Positions 54,174 to 64,000 of a stretch of DNA of 64,000 bases are shown here, one piece after another. The translations under genes were made by a program, and so were the position numbers. Within the stretch, counting starts at the first letter, position 1, and each line of letters begins with the position of its first letter. The stretch lies in assembly GCA_018907035.1 (NCBI GenBank), contig JACCIC010000124.1, forward strand, positions 107,501 to 171,500. The letters are read 5' to 3'. A model generated the notes under the pieces. It searched no databases and was not told the DNA's origin. It saw only the letters and a program-made list of their open reading frames with translations. The DNA comes from Sycobia sp. Sy_11. Taxonomy: Eukaryota > Arthropoda > Insecta > Hymenoptera > Epichrysomallidae.

Positions 54174-56800
54174 AAATGGCATCAACACCGAACAAAAACA
54201 ATGTAGTTGCGAGTGATGAGAGACGGCTGAATTGCCTGTTCGCCGAGATGAACAAAAAAAAAACTATTAAGAGGAGCTCGACAATGGAATGTGAGACTAA
54301 ATGAGTCACCAGATGTCCTCAGCGATAGATTAATCCGCTATGAACAACGTCGCCTTTTTGGAAGAGATGCAGCGGAATGGAAAGACTCCGACGAAGTCGA
54401 CGCACCGGAAGGTAATTTAAATGAGTTATCTGATATCATGCACGTACTCAACTCAACGGAGTCGAAACCAGATCAACAGGAGCCACGAGTAGAACACCTC
54501 ACGAACGTAACACCGAACAGGGAATAGTAGGAAATAAAAATACATCAAACGTGCAACAAAGCTGCAGCACCGTACCGCCCCTATTTCCATTATTCCCATA
54601 TATTTCCCCACCGTAAGGCAACCACGACAGAATACGCACTACCGGCGCATAGTGCCGATATAGATAACAGGAACATTGTACCTGAGATATGGAATAACGC
54701 CAATGCCTTGGCAGCGGCAATGCAGCAATATTTAAGCCTGAGAATCTACAAGCTCAACAGATACCGCGAGGTACACCACCCGCGAGTACTAGCAACATCG
54801 ACTCACACACCGCATCGACGACGCGAAATAGGAACAACACGTCCGATAGCATTTATCTTAGAGAAACTCGGGCAGACGAAAGACTTCGCCACTGGAAAGT
54901 GTGCTTCTCGAGAGAACCACGAGAAGTAGACGAGTTTTGTGAGATTAGAAGAGACCATAGGGAGCTTAGACCTCCCAATAAAGGGAAATAAAATGTGCCA
55001 AAGTTAAAACCTGGAGTTCTATGTGGAGCAGCACGTGTATGGGTAAGGCCGGTTTATAAAAACTGGTGAACCATAGAGGATATTAAATCGGTTTGAGACG
55101 CCAATGTCGTCGAAAAAATCAATCGTAATGATTTTAACTCAATTGACGAACTGCAGCGGTTTGGCCTACAAATAGAATTAAAGGAGGAGTTAAACAAGTG
55201 GTACAAGGCACCATCATCGGCAGACAAATGCATGGTCAGCATAGCTGCATACATCTCAGCGGGCCGAGTAAGTCCACGAAGCCGATAAAGAGTGGCAGCG
55301 TTACGGGACGAGAGACCTAAAGAGACAAGGAAACAGGTGACTCTAGCCGAGCCGACAGCTTCGATATTGATGAAAAAAGAAGAGAGGCGGTGAGATCCAA
55401 TCCTAGAAGAGAGAAAACGAAACCTTTCACTGATGGAAAACAGAAGGCAATCACTGGAAAGGCAGTCTGAACGAGCCAGACGCTATCGAAGCCCCTTACC
55501 ACGTTATCGACCACAATCACTGTCCCGATCCACATACGACCCCTACCGGCCATAATAAGGCCGAAACAGGAGTCTCTCACATTGATATAACAGAACGTAC
55601 TTGTAGTCTCTATTTGTACTCTAGTAAAGCTCGAGATAACGATTGACTTTTTAGAAGCCACTGGGCATACGCCAAGATAAATATTCCGGCAATTTGCAAG
55701 CAGGCAGGGAGACTACCTGCAAGCGATCGCTTCTTTAGCAGCAGTAGCGGGCGTGGCCACGCTAAATCAGAGAGAACGGCAGTCGCTTGAGAGTATCCTG
55801 AGCGGCTTACTGCCCAAACGAAGCAAGAAACTACCTCCGGTAAAACGACCGCTACACCACATCGACGTACAAAGATACCGACCCATTAAACAATGGCTAC
55901 GTCGCATACCCGATAAACTGCCCCGACAGACGCATGATGAGATTGATAGACTACTGAGCAAAAGAATTATATAATCTTCAGAGAGCTCTTGGTGTCGTTG
56001 TCCGGTCATTGTGCCAATGAAAGGCGGTAAAATTCGCCTTGCATAGATTATAGAGCGGTTAAACAAGTTACTAAAAAAGATGCGTACCCGTTGCCGCATA
56101 TGGACGTCCTACTCGACAACCTTCAAGACGCTCGATATCTATCTAAGATCAATCTCAGCCAGGCATCCCACCAGGTCCCGTTGGACGAACAAAGTAAGGA
56201 AATTACGGCATTTGCCATACCCCAGAAGGGTCTATACTAGTACACGCGAATACCCTACGGACTCACCAGTGCCCCCATAGCGCGGTATTAATGTCAAATT
56301 TCGTCCCAAGCGGCAACCCTCAGTTTTCATGTATATGGAAAATATCATCATCGCCGCAATTTCGTTCGAAGAACATACACAGAAACTGACGGCTGTGCTA
56401 TTACGTCTCAAGGAGATAGGACTTCAAATAAACAGCGAAAAGTCCGTATTCTGCTGACCCGAAGTAAAATACCTAAAGTATATCGATGAAAAGAGTGGCT
56501 TACGGAGTAACCCGGACAAAGTTAAACCAGTGAGCAACTATCCAGCTCCAAAGAACATCAAGCAGCTCCAAGCTTTCCTCGGAACCCTTTCCTTTTGGTA
56601 CATCATTTCCTCTTTTTTATCGTGGACACACGGATCTTAGACTTTGACGCTCAATAAGTTTCACGATGGTACGATGGCTTGGATGCCTTCTCCTGGGGAG
56701 ACAATTACGGAATATCTGTGATGCTTACACATAATTACCTCGGCATTCTCCAAACACGAGAATAATATCTACACTTGTATCGGCGGTGTAATCTGGCAAT
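54174..56800 (+). pseudogene. Ty3/gypsy gag-pol pseudogene, plus strand
   Basis: A gag-like reading starts MASTPNKNNVVASDERRLN. Further blocks are HWKVCFSREPREVDEF, RDHRELRPPNKG, and ELNKWYKAPSSADKC (retroviral gag type). Pol blocks: LPRQTHDEIDRLLSKRII (about 55910), then in other frames AYPLPH-like text, ARYLSKINLSQ-like and SHQVPLDEQSKEITAFAIPQ (about 56160-56220). The catalytic region reads YMENIIIA, lacking the two aspartates. The thumb has PEVKYLKYIDEKSGLR and NYPAPKNIKQLQAFLGTL. The element fades after about 56660. Many stops and shifts. Confidence 0.78.
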
Positions 56801-57599
56801 ATATAACATAAGATTAATTTTTAGACAACTACTTTTACTATTTTAAATAAAAAAGGAAGTTACTATTTTAAATAAATAGAAAACTAAAAGAGGCAATGTA
56901 ATTATTAGGTACTTAAATAATAAATACATGGACAGCTGTAAAAATTATTAAACCAAATAAATTTTACCATTAAATCTACTACAATAAAGTATTATTTTTT
57001 TAGTAGAATTTATAAGCAGTATTAGTAAGAGGAACAAATGAATAAACTACGGAATTATGTACTAGTTAAAGAAATTCGACAGAAAATTAGATTAAATTTT
57101 ACGACATGATCCTAATTGTGGATAGTTTATTGATTGCAATTATTCAGTACAATCAAACAAATATTCGATATAAACCGTAGGAACGGAGCTTGTGCAAAAG
57201 AAATGAACTATGAATGCTGTATCACATCTTTAAATTTAGATGTGCGTATGTGTAACTGTTGATTTTAACAATTAATAAATATTCATTTCGCAAAAAATAT
57301 TTTGAAATACTTTTTAACCATTACATAAAAACTCAATAGCGACTTTGCCTAAAGTGGCTACTGCAGTAATGACATTGCTTTAAGTAATAGTAGATTTGAT
57401 AGTACGAATTGGATAAAATTTTTAAAAAATGTGCGTAACATTGTGATATTACTCTTCATGATACAGTTATGCGATTTCCAAAATTCGAAATTTATCAAAA
57501 ATAAATTCCAAATGATTATGAAAAAAATTAAAAAATTGGAAATTCTAAAGATTTCTAATCCGTGATCCCAAAAACTCCAAATTTATAGTGTTTAAAAAA
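56801..57599. other. AT-rich, nothing recognised
   Basis: No supported feature. Confidence 0.45.
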
Positions 57600-57765
57600 A
57601 GTCAAGAAACTTCATTTTTTGAGCCACCGCAGTGGCTGTCCGGTTCTCTGAAGGTTAAAATCATTCCGATCTTGTATATCCCGCAAATTTTATATAAAAA
57701 GTTTTTCTCTAAATTGCTTACCGCCCGAGGTATTTCTATCCGTTATTTAAAATGGGACACCCTGT

Positions 57766-57811
<46 letters not shown>

Positions 57812-57812
57812 G
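57600..57812 (+). repeat. Interspersed repeat end with (CA)n(CG)n tract
   Basis: The segment to 57768 ends AAAATGGGACACCCTGTGTA, the same kind of end as at 46064-46083. It passes directly into (AC)n (57769-57796) and (GC)n (57797-57813). The short frame through it (57588-57827) is not credible as a protein. Confidence 0.55.
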
Positions 57813-58001
57813 CAGCAGGAAAAGTAAGGACGCGTTGCCTGCGCTGGGTCATTAGACGCTGCACTCCTGAGAATATGCTGTCCAATTTGTTCTCGGTGAC
57901 TTAGGTTTAAGGTTTTAATCTTTTGCTTTATTTAAACAAAAGATAAACCTTTAATAAGCCATCGGACTCCGCTTTGGAGAAGTGTTCGCTTCTCGAAAGC
58001 A

Positions 58002-58027
58002 AACGTATTCTCGAAAGAGAATACGTT
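58002..58027. other. Perfect hairpin with GAAA loop
   Basis: AACGTATTCTC, GAAA, GAGAATACGTT: an 11-bp perfect stem with a GNRA-type loop. A second, smaller hairpin (GAAG...CTTC, about 57980-57993) and a second TCTCGAAAG lie just before it. Confidence 0.6.
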
Positions 58028-58121
58028 CGCCTGAAATATTTTATGCTTAATAACACTAAAATTTTTATTATATAACATATTATATGATTCTATATACTAT
58101 AAATGTATATACATATATATA

Positions 58122-59295
58122 AAGTCGGTCAAGTAAGAGTGTGGCCGACTTTACTGACAGGTAATGAAAGATTTTGCTCTAATTCACTGCGGGCCGATAG
58201 AAGGAAGCTTTCTTCTTGATGTATTGTTAACCAAGATTCAGTTGTCGTTGATTTTTTGAAAGAGAATCACGCTAAACGCCATGAGTGCTAAGTACGCGTC
58301 GCTCTACGAGGCTGTGTCCCTTTGCATCCACCCGAAAGGTCCTAAAAAATCGAAATCAGTGACTGCTAAATATATGAGAAAGTTAAAAGCATTTGTACAG
58401 AAGTGGGTGCAGCGATATGAAGTGGCTAAAAATGTCGATGATTTATCAGAACGTGGCTCGATAGGAAAAGTGGACAAAAAAGATGCAGAAACAATAGTGA
58501 ATCTGTTTTCGCGGAATCCTGCTTTAACACTGCGATAAGGACAAGCAAAATGAATAACAAAAGGTTTAGATATATCCTATGAAACTATTCGAACCCATCT
58601 TCGTACTCATGGCCTGAAATGGCCCAGCATATGAAGAAGCCTCTGTTGATTGAAAAACATTGAACGAAGCGACTCGCTTGGCCGCATGAGAATATTGATA
58701 GAGATTTTGAAAATGTCATTTTTACTGATGAATGTTCTATATGGGCACGTTATGTCCTCGCGCGAACCTGGACAACTTCTACCAATAAGCTTGTTCAGTG
58801 GACCGTAAAATACGAAATAAAGGTGCATCTTTCGGGCTGCTTCAAAGTATGGATTCTGCACTTTGCACCTCTTTATTGACAATCTGAATGATTAGAAAAT
58901 CATAAGAATCTATAAAAAGTTTTTACTGCCATTTGCCAAACGATGATATTTCTCAATCTGATTGATAAACCTTATTGAAAATTCCTGGGCATATATTAAA
59001 CAGAAGCTTCGTGAAAGATGTACACACACTTTCAAGCAGTTGTCTTACCAAATTCGTCGGATCTGGAGATCGTTCTACTATGGAATCCGCTATCAAAATA
59101 GTAGAAAGCATACCTCGGAGATGCCAGGCAATTATCGACGACAGTGGTGACTACACATATTATTGACTGAATTGTATCATCGTTTATAATGTGTACAATG
59201 TATATGTAAGTATAAGTTTCATCAAAAAAATTTTTTATATTTAATTTTTTATATTTAATTTTTTATTTTTTAATACGCCCATTCTTTTACTTGAC

Positions 59296-59301
<6 letters not shown>
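58122..59301 (+). mobile_element. Tc1-family transposon, decayed
   Basis: Terminal repeats: AGTCGGTCAAGTAAGA at the left (58123) and, inverted at the right, AGTCTGTCAAGTAAAA (ending about 59300), with TA outside. The transposase begins MSAKYASLYEAVSLCIHPKG (58281). The first DNA-binding region runs to about 58538, where a TAA after NPALTLR breaks it. Next are KGLDISYETIRTHLRTHGL, then HENIDRDFENVIFTDECSIW (first catalytic Asp, about 58720), then IENSWAYIKQKLRERC with the third catalytic position upstream (about 58970), and MPRRCQAIID-type text. Several stops and shifts. Confidence 0.85.

Positions 59302-59357
<56 letters not shown>
59302..59357. repeat. (TA)n tract between two transposons
   Basis: About 27 TA units, joined on the left to the end of the Tc1 element and on the right to the end of a mariner. 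Confidence 0.95.
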
Positions 59358-59358
<1 letters not shown>

Positions 59359-59945
59359 TGAATGTACAAGTAACTTTCCAGCTTTTTTTTTCAAAATGTG
59401 AGGTTTTATTATAAAAACATGGTTATATATCCTTTATTCAAAGTATCGTCCATCGAAAGCTGTAAGTTTTCCCATCTTTCTGACAATTTATAAATTCTGG
59501 ACCAAAAAACTTTCTCGTCTCTCGAGCACAAGAGCGTATCGACCCAATTTTTGATTCCTTCTATTGAAATAAAGCGTATTTCCAGAAGAGCGTTCTACAT
59601 TGCTCGAAACAAGTATTTCTCCATTGCTGTGAAGTCTGGACTGTAAGATGGGTGAGATAGGATTTCCAATTTATTATTCTCCAAATATTTATTGACCGAT
59701 CGTGATGACAAATAACGGACTCATGCCGGGTTTCATATTCTGAAAGTTTTTTCTGCAATGCTTGCTTCAAATGAATAAGTTGAGTTTGATACAATGGCCC
59801 ATTAATGATTGGGCTACTCGAATAATCAAATATCGTGTAATCTTCAACTTTTTGTTGTGAATTAAAAGACTAGTATATTTTATTCTGTTCGACGTTCAAT
59901 TGTATTCGACGAAATAGTCCACCGACTGCTTGACCCTTTTCCAAA
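59358..59945 (-). mobile_element. Mariner remnant, same family as 43305-44150
   Basis: The terminal repeat TTGAATGTACAAGTAACTTT (59358) matches that of the mariner at 43305. The plus-strand text GGTTTTATTA(T/C)A(A/G)AAACATGG and TCTCGTCT(C/T)TCGAG recurs in both. On the minus strand, QTQLIHLKQALQKKLSEYE, TRHESVICHHD (second catalytic Asp) and PYSPDF-like text (deleted/shifted) are C-terminal transposase. The N-terminal half is missing, replaced at about 59945 by a (TG)n(TA)n tract. Confidence 0.75.
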
Positions 59946-59949
59946 AATT

Positions 59950-59957
59950 GATATATA

Positions 59958-60006
<49 letters not shown>
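59950..60006. repeat. (TG)n(TA)n microsatellite
   Basis: A short TG run passes into a TA run. Confidence 0.93.
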
Positions 60007-60009
<3 letters not shown>

Positions 60010-60756
60010 ATACTTATAGCTAATATATATTTAAATATAAACTATTTTTTCGGAAATATTATAAATGAAATACATTATTATTAAGCCAACGTAATGGTTC
60101 CTCGTCCATAAATGCATTATAATATTTAATACTAATAATATAATAGTAATACAACATAATTATAATAGTAATACAGAATTACAATGGTTTATTTCTCTCA
60201 CAATCATTGAGATACTTATCTTTATATAACATATTTCACAAAATATATTGTGAGTCTTCAGTTAATTTCATTAGAATTCGTTGTAGAAATACGATGCCAT
60301 TATTATATCAGCTTCTATTATACATATTCACATTCACGTAACACTTGAAGTAAAGATCATATTAATATACTTGGTAATTTTCAATATATATTTTGTATAT
60401 TAGTCTACCTCAAACTCTTGTTGAAGCTTTGAGAATTTTAACGGTAATTTTTTTTGACTTGATAATTAAGCTCCATAATATTTCAAATTTTTTAAGTTAC
60501 TTTTGTGTATAACCATTAATATCAGTTACATAATTTATATTTCGTAATAGACATCACCATCACAGTTTCTTAATATATATTACTTCAACTGAAGTAAAAT
60601 AACTAATAGACATTTTAAGCTCTAACATCTGTATATGTGCCGTACAAATACCAAGGTTTCTGGCTTTTGTCAAATAGTTTTTTTAAATCTTATTTCAGTA
60701 GTCATTGACTTTACCCTTCATACTAATGGTCATTATCATTACATTATTTTTTATAG
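60007..60756. other. End of sarcoglycan intron 4, nothing recognised
   Basis: AT-rich sequence up to the acceptor of exon 5. Confidence 0.5.
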
Positions 60757-60922
60757 AACTGTTTTAAGACTTGGAAGTTCAATACCATTCTCGAATGATC
60801 TACAAAATGTTAAAAAAGAATTGGAACCAACTATTAAGAAGCTGACTACCTGTGACTTCAAAAAAGTATATTTTGACCGATTTTTTCAAGGCTTTGAATT
60901 TGATTGGTGCTACTTTAGACTG
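60757..60922 (+). CDS. Scgalpha: Sarcoglycan (alpha/epsilon) coding exon 5
   Basis: Acceptor TTTTTTATAG ends at 60756; donor GTAAGC starts at 60923. It enters in phase 2, completing Gly with the two Gs of exon 4, and leaves in phase 0. It encodes TVLRLGSSIPFSNDLQNVKK, ELEPTIKKLTTCDFKKVYF and DRFFQGFEFDWCYFRL. The pattern LGSSxPFS, a Cys about 25 residues on, and F-DWC at the end is the conserved membrane-proximal part of alpha/epsilon-sarcoglycans. The two cysteines probably form the family's extracellular disulphide. Confidence 0.93.
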
Positions 60923-61334
60923 GTAAGCTAACAATTCAATATATAATCTTTTTCTATAAAATTAGATAACTTGTTAATAATAGATAATTTTATTTTCGCC
61001 CTTGTGTTTATGCATATGTATATATAGTTTGTCAAGGAAAAGCGTGGTCCTGTTAATTTATAAAAAAATTATATGATGAAATTTTTATATTTATATATAC
61101 ATTTTTCACATTACAAACGATGATACAGTTCGGTCAATCATATGTCCAGTCACCACGGGCGTGGATATTTGCCTGAAATCTCCAAGGCATGCTTTCTACC
61201 AACTTGATGGTGTATTCTAGTGGCTACGATCTCCAGATCCGATAAATTTGATTAGATAACCGCTTCAAAGTATGTGTGCGTCTTGAACGAAGTTTCTGTT
61301 CAATATATGCTCACACATTTTCAATAGGGTTTGC

Positions 61335-62160
61335 ATAGTAGAAGTCGTTCCGTCATACTTGGACATCGTCTTCGAACATCCGAACATGAAATTCCCCGTA
61401 GAAGTCATTCCAAAACACCTGAAAATCGCCTTCAATCATCAGAAAACGAAAATCCCCGTAGAAGTTGACCCGATTTACCTGAACATCGTTTCCTACCAAC
61501 TAAACACGACACTACCCGTAGAAGTTCTCTCGTCATATCTGCATATCATCTTCTACCGTCCGAACACGAAACTCCCCGTAGAAGTCGTTCCATAACATCT
61601 GGAAATCGCATTCTATCATTCGAACACGAAAATCGCCGTAGAAGTTGACCCGACATACCTGAACATCGTTTTCTACCAACTAAACACGATACTACCCGTC
61701 GAAGTCGTCTCGTCATACCTGGATATCATCTTCTACCATCCGAACACGGAACTTCTCGTAGAAGTCGTTCCATAACACCTGGAAATCGGATTCTATCACC
61801 CGAATACGAAACTCCCCGTAGAAGTTGTGCCGACATACCTAAACATCGTTTCCTAGCAACTAAACACGATAGTTCTAATAGAAGTCGTCCCGAGAAAGCT
61901 AGCATCACTTCCTATCGACTAAACACAATACTCTCCGTAAAAGTCGTTCAGAAAGAGTATCGTCTTAACACGAATCTTCCCATAGGAGTTGATTTTCTCA
62001 TTTTCTCATACTTGGACGTCGTTTTCTATCAACTAAATGCAATATTCCTCACAGAAATCGCTCAGATACACTTGGACATTGCATTCTATCATCCGAACAC
62101 ACAACTGGCTATATAAATCGTCTTGGGGCAACAGGATATCGTAATCAAGCGCCCGTACGC
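61335..62160 (+). repeat. 60-bp minisatellite, about 13 copies
   Basis: GTAGAAGTCGTTCC or a variant recurs every 60 bases from about 61335 to 61890, and less regularly to about 62160. Each unit continues (C/A)TAACACCTGGAAATCGC, TTCTA(T/C)CATCCGAACACGAA and ACTCCCC. Since 60 is a multiple of three, a frame stays open for four units (61359-61595) and reads as a 20-residue repeat ending PVEV. This frame is broken in other units, so I regard it as chance. The array lies in sarcoglycan intron 5. Confidence 0.93.
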
Positions 62161-62335
62161 GCCAATACAATATTTCTCAGTAGAATCCGTATTTAAAATG
62201 TGTATATATAATACGTACAATATAATATATATATAATATATATTACATATTTCGTATATTTTGGTTTTTTCAATTCAATACCGTGAATATTTTCATAGCA
62301 GATGATGGATATTGCCTTTTTATGCAGAAGTGACG

Positions 62336-62380
<45 letters not shown>

Positions 62381-62579
62381 TCGAGGTTGTTGGTAAAAGA
62401 ACCTAATTTACAATCACTTCTTTTGTTCAAACTGAAAAAAAACAGTCCCTTGTCGCAATTCTGAAGTTAATATAATGTATAAAAACAAAAAAAATAATTT
62501 GTTGTCACAAACTATATTCAATATGATTTAGCATACAGAACCATTTTATAAGAGAAGGAGAAAGAAAGACAGAGAGGCG

Positions 62580-62611
<32 letters not shown>

Positions 62612-62737
62612 GATTTTCTCACGTAAGCGAAAATAAAATTTACAAAAATCAAAAGATATCCATAAGGTATGAGAGTACTGTTAGATTAACTTGAAGAACA
62701 AAAAAGGTAATAACAACTAACGTCACATCTTCTTTAG
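62161..62737. other. Rest of intron 5: TA and GA microsatellites
   Basis: TATATA-rich DNA (62200-62250), a (TA)n tract (62342-62378), and a GA-rich run (62575-62613). No gene before the candidate acceptor at 62736. Confidence 0.7.
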
Positions 62738-62794
62738 GATACGAATCCCAAAGTCGGATATGAACATTCGTTTGAGCTGGCCTGGTATAATTAG
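62738..62794 (+). other. Candidate alternative terminal exon of sarcoglycan
   Basis: A good acceptor (ACATCTTCTTTAG) precedes 62738. If spliced to exon 5 in phase 0 it would add DTNPKVGYEHSFELAWYN and a TAG, making a form without the membrane helix. Skipping it joins exon 5 to exon 6 in phase and matches the family (FRL-IDES). No conservation evidence is available, so this is only a candidate. Confidence 0.2.
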
Positions 62795-63596
62795 TTTTAG
62801 CTTAGTTTTAGCTATATATATTGCATTACAATTTTCACAATTAATTTTATATACTACTCCAGTTTTTTCCAATTTTTCTGATATTATTGAGTTTATTATT
62901 AACCGGCACTGTAAAAATATTGAATTTTTTCCTCATTTTTTTAGAACAATTTTGAAAAATGGGTACTAAAAAGTAACAGTATAGTAATTGAGCGAGATTG
63001 ATTATTATTCTGATTATAACCAATATGATACTTATTATTATTATTTTTCCAATGACTATATTTAATATAATTTAGTATATGTTTTAAATGTTTGTTGTAA
63101 AATTTAGGAGGGTAACCATTTTTTTGTAAAATATGTTTTACTATATCAATGTTTTTATTATGAAAACTGTTATGTGATAATAATAAATCTCTGTCAATTA
63201 ATTTAAAAATTATATTTCTTTTTTGGTGAGTGGAGTGATTGGAAGTAAATTGTAAAGTTCTGATCGACGAACTTAAGATAATAGATAGCTTTTAATTACT
63301 GATGTTAAATGTTGATGAATATTTTAATGTGTAATTAATATGACTTAATAATGTATCAATAAACCCATACATTAAGTATACAAATATAATTGTTCAGAAT
63401 CTGCAAAAGTATTCTATATCTGCAAAAATACTTTATATTTTATTTTGTGTATAACTTCTTCTAATGGTAATACTCTTCATCAAATTCATTAAATCAACTA
63501 AAAAAATTGAAAGTTCGTTAGGGTAATATGTTGATAATTCAAATAATTTTTCTTACTTTATTCTGCATAAGAATAAAAAGTGAACGATTATTTTAG

Positions 63597-63853
63597 ATCG
63601 ACGAAAGCTACGAGCAGCAACATGAAAGCGCGCGAAATGACGCAAGTGCGAGTATAAAAGGATTACCCTCCGTGATAACTGGACGCAGTGTCTCAGAAAG
63701 ATCAGAATGGCACTGGGCACGGCCGCGAAAGACCAGCATGCCGTTGCGAAGCTACCGTAAGGAGATCTTCACTAGCGTCTTTGTACCGGCTTTCCTGCTC
63801 CTCCTACTGATCAGTTTTTTAAGTGCTTCCCTGTGCCTGCATCATGATGAATT
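63597..63853 (+). CDS. Scgalpha: Sarcoglycan (alpha/epsilon) coding exon 6, membrane helix
   Basis: Acceptor GATTATTTTAG ends at 63596; donor GTATGT starts at 63854. The exon is 85 codons plus two bases (phase 0 in, phase 2 out). It begins IDESYEQQHESARN, which continues FDWCYFRL of exon 5 as in vertebrate sarcoglycans, then a Ser/Arg-rich linker. SVFVPAFLLLLLISFLSASL is a 20-residue transmembrane helix. LCLHHDEL starts the cytoplasmic side. The charged residues before the helix (RSYRKEIF) fit a type I membrane protein. The rest of the tail should lie in exons beyond 64 kb. Confidence 0.92.
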
Positions 63854-63962
63854 GTATGTATACCAGCAATTAACATTAAAATTGATTTCTAAACTGTGTT
63901 TTTGTTACTAATTTAATAAATTTATTGATAAGCCTCAGATTTTGAGACCAAGATGTCTGTCC

Positions 63963-64000
<38 letters not shown>
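63963..64000. repeat. (CT)n microsatellite at the window edge
   Basis: A CT run continues to the last base, so its full length is unknown. Confidence 0.95.

Larger units (their letters stand above)
22419..60756 (+). other. Sarcoglycan intron 4, 38.3 kb, filled with mobile DNA
   Basis: Donor GTAAGT (22419) and acceptor TTTTTTATAG (ending 60756) bound this intron; both neighbours are phase 2. Most of the recognisable transposons of the window lie inside, on both strands. No coding exon of the gene was found inside. Confidence 0.8.

Noticed and set aside
62760..62969. A 69-codon hydrophobic ORF in intron 5
   Set aside because: T-rich composition explains the residues, and it does not join the sarcoglycan frame.
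1..64000. CRISPR arrays, rRNA genes, bacterial operons
   Set aside because: No regularly spaced direct repeats of CRISPR type, no rRNA sequence, and the DNA is clearly eukaryotic.

Overview
The window is a piece of an AT-rich insect nuclear genome: spliceosomal introns, no operons, many Tc1/mariner elements, Polinton (Maverick) remnants, and long TA, CT and CA microsatellites. The mix and the host gene sequence suggest Hymenoptera, perhaps an ant or wasp. That is inference, because nothing in the window fixes the species. I recognise one cellular gene, the plus-strand alpha/epsilon-sarcoglycan gene. Six coding exons were found at 16811-16969, 17919-18058, 18221-18396, 22323-22418, 60757-60922 and 63597-63853. 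Phases match at every junction, giving about 321 residues: signal peptide, extracellular domain with N-glycosylation sequons, and one membrane helix. The cytoplasmic tail lies beyond the right edge.

Layout. 1-3.5 kb: a unit of unknown origin, a pentanucleotide (ATCAT-type) satellite, a 63-bp triple repeat and a mariner remnant. 4-15 kb: a decayed Polinton with plus-strand DNA polymerase B (with a 63-nt intron) and a small protein, minus-strand integrase and packaging ATPase, and plus-strand phospholipase-like virion protein, adenovirus-type protease, minor capsid protein, a 51-residue protein and major capsid protein. Every large gene is broken. A mariner sits in the minor capsid gene. A Ser/Arg-rich ORF at 4145 with its own TATA/initiator promoter may belong to the element.

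16.8-22.4 kb: the first four sarcoglycan coding exons. Intron 1 holds a small foldback element and a tRNA-derived SINE. Intron 3 is mostly one 2.9-kb imperfect inverted repeat with a younger MITE nested in its left arm.

22.4-60.8 kb: a single 38.3-kb intron packed with mobile DNA: two CpG-rich islands, at least seven Tc1/mariner copies (one nearly intact at 29891-31179), a second SINE copy with target duplication, a BEL/Pao fragment, an R1-clade non-LTR element (38.3-42.8 kb), two Ty3/gypsy remnants in opposite orientation (one with a primer-binding site and candidate LTR), and a second, more decayed Polinton (51.6-52.4 kb).

60.8-64 kb: sarcoglycan exons 5 and 6, separated by an intron carrying a 60-bp minisatellite whose relatives lie inverted at 37.9-38.3 kb. 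The strongest leads are the giant transcribed hairpin in intron 3, the overlapping divergent promoter between two Polinton genes, the dispersed 60-bp minisatellite, and microsatellites that begin at transposon ends.
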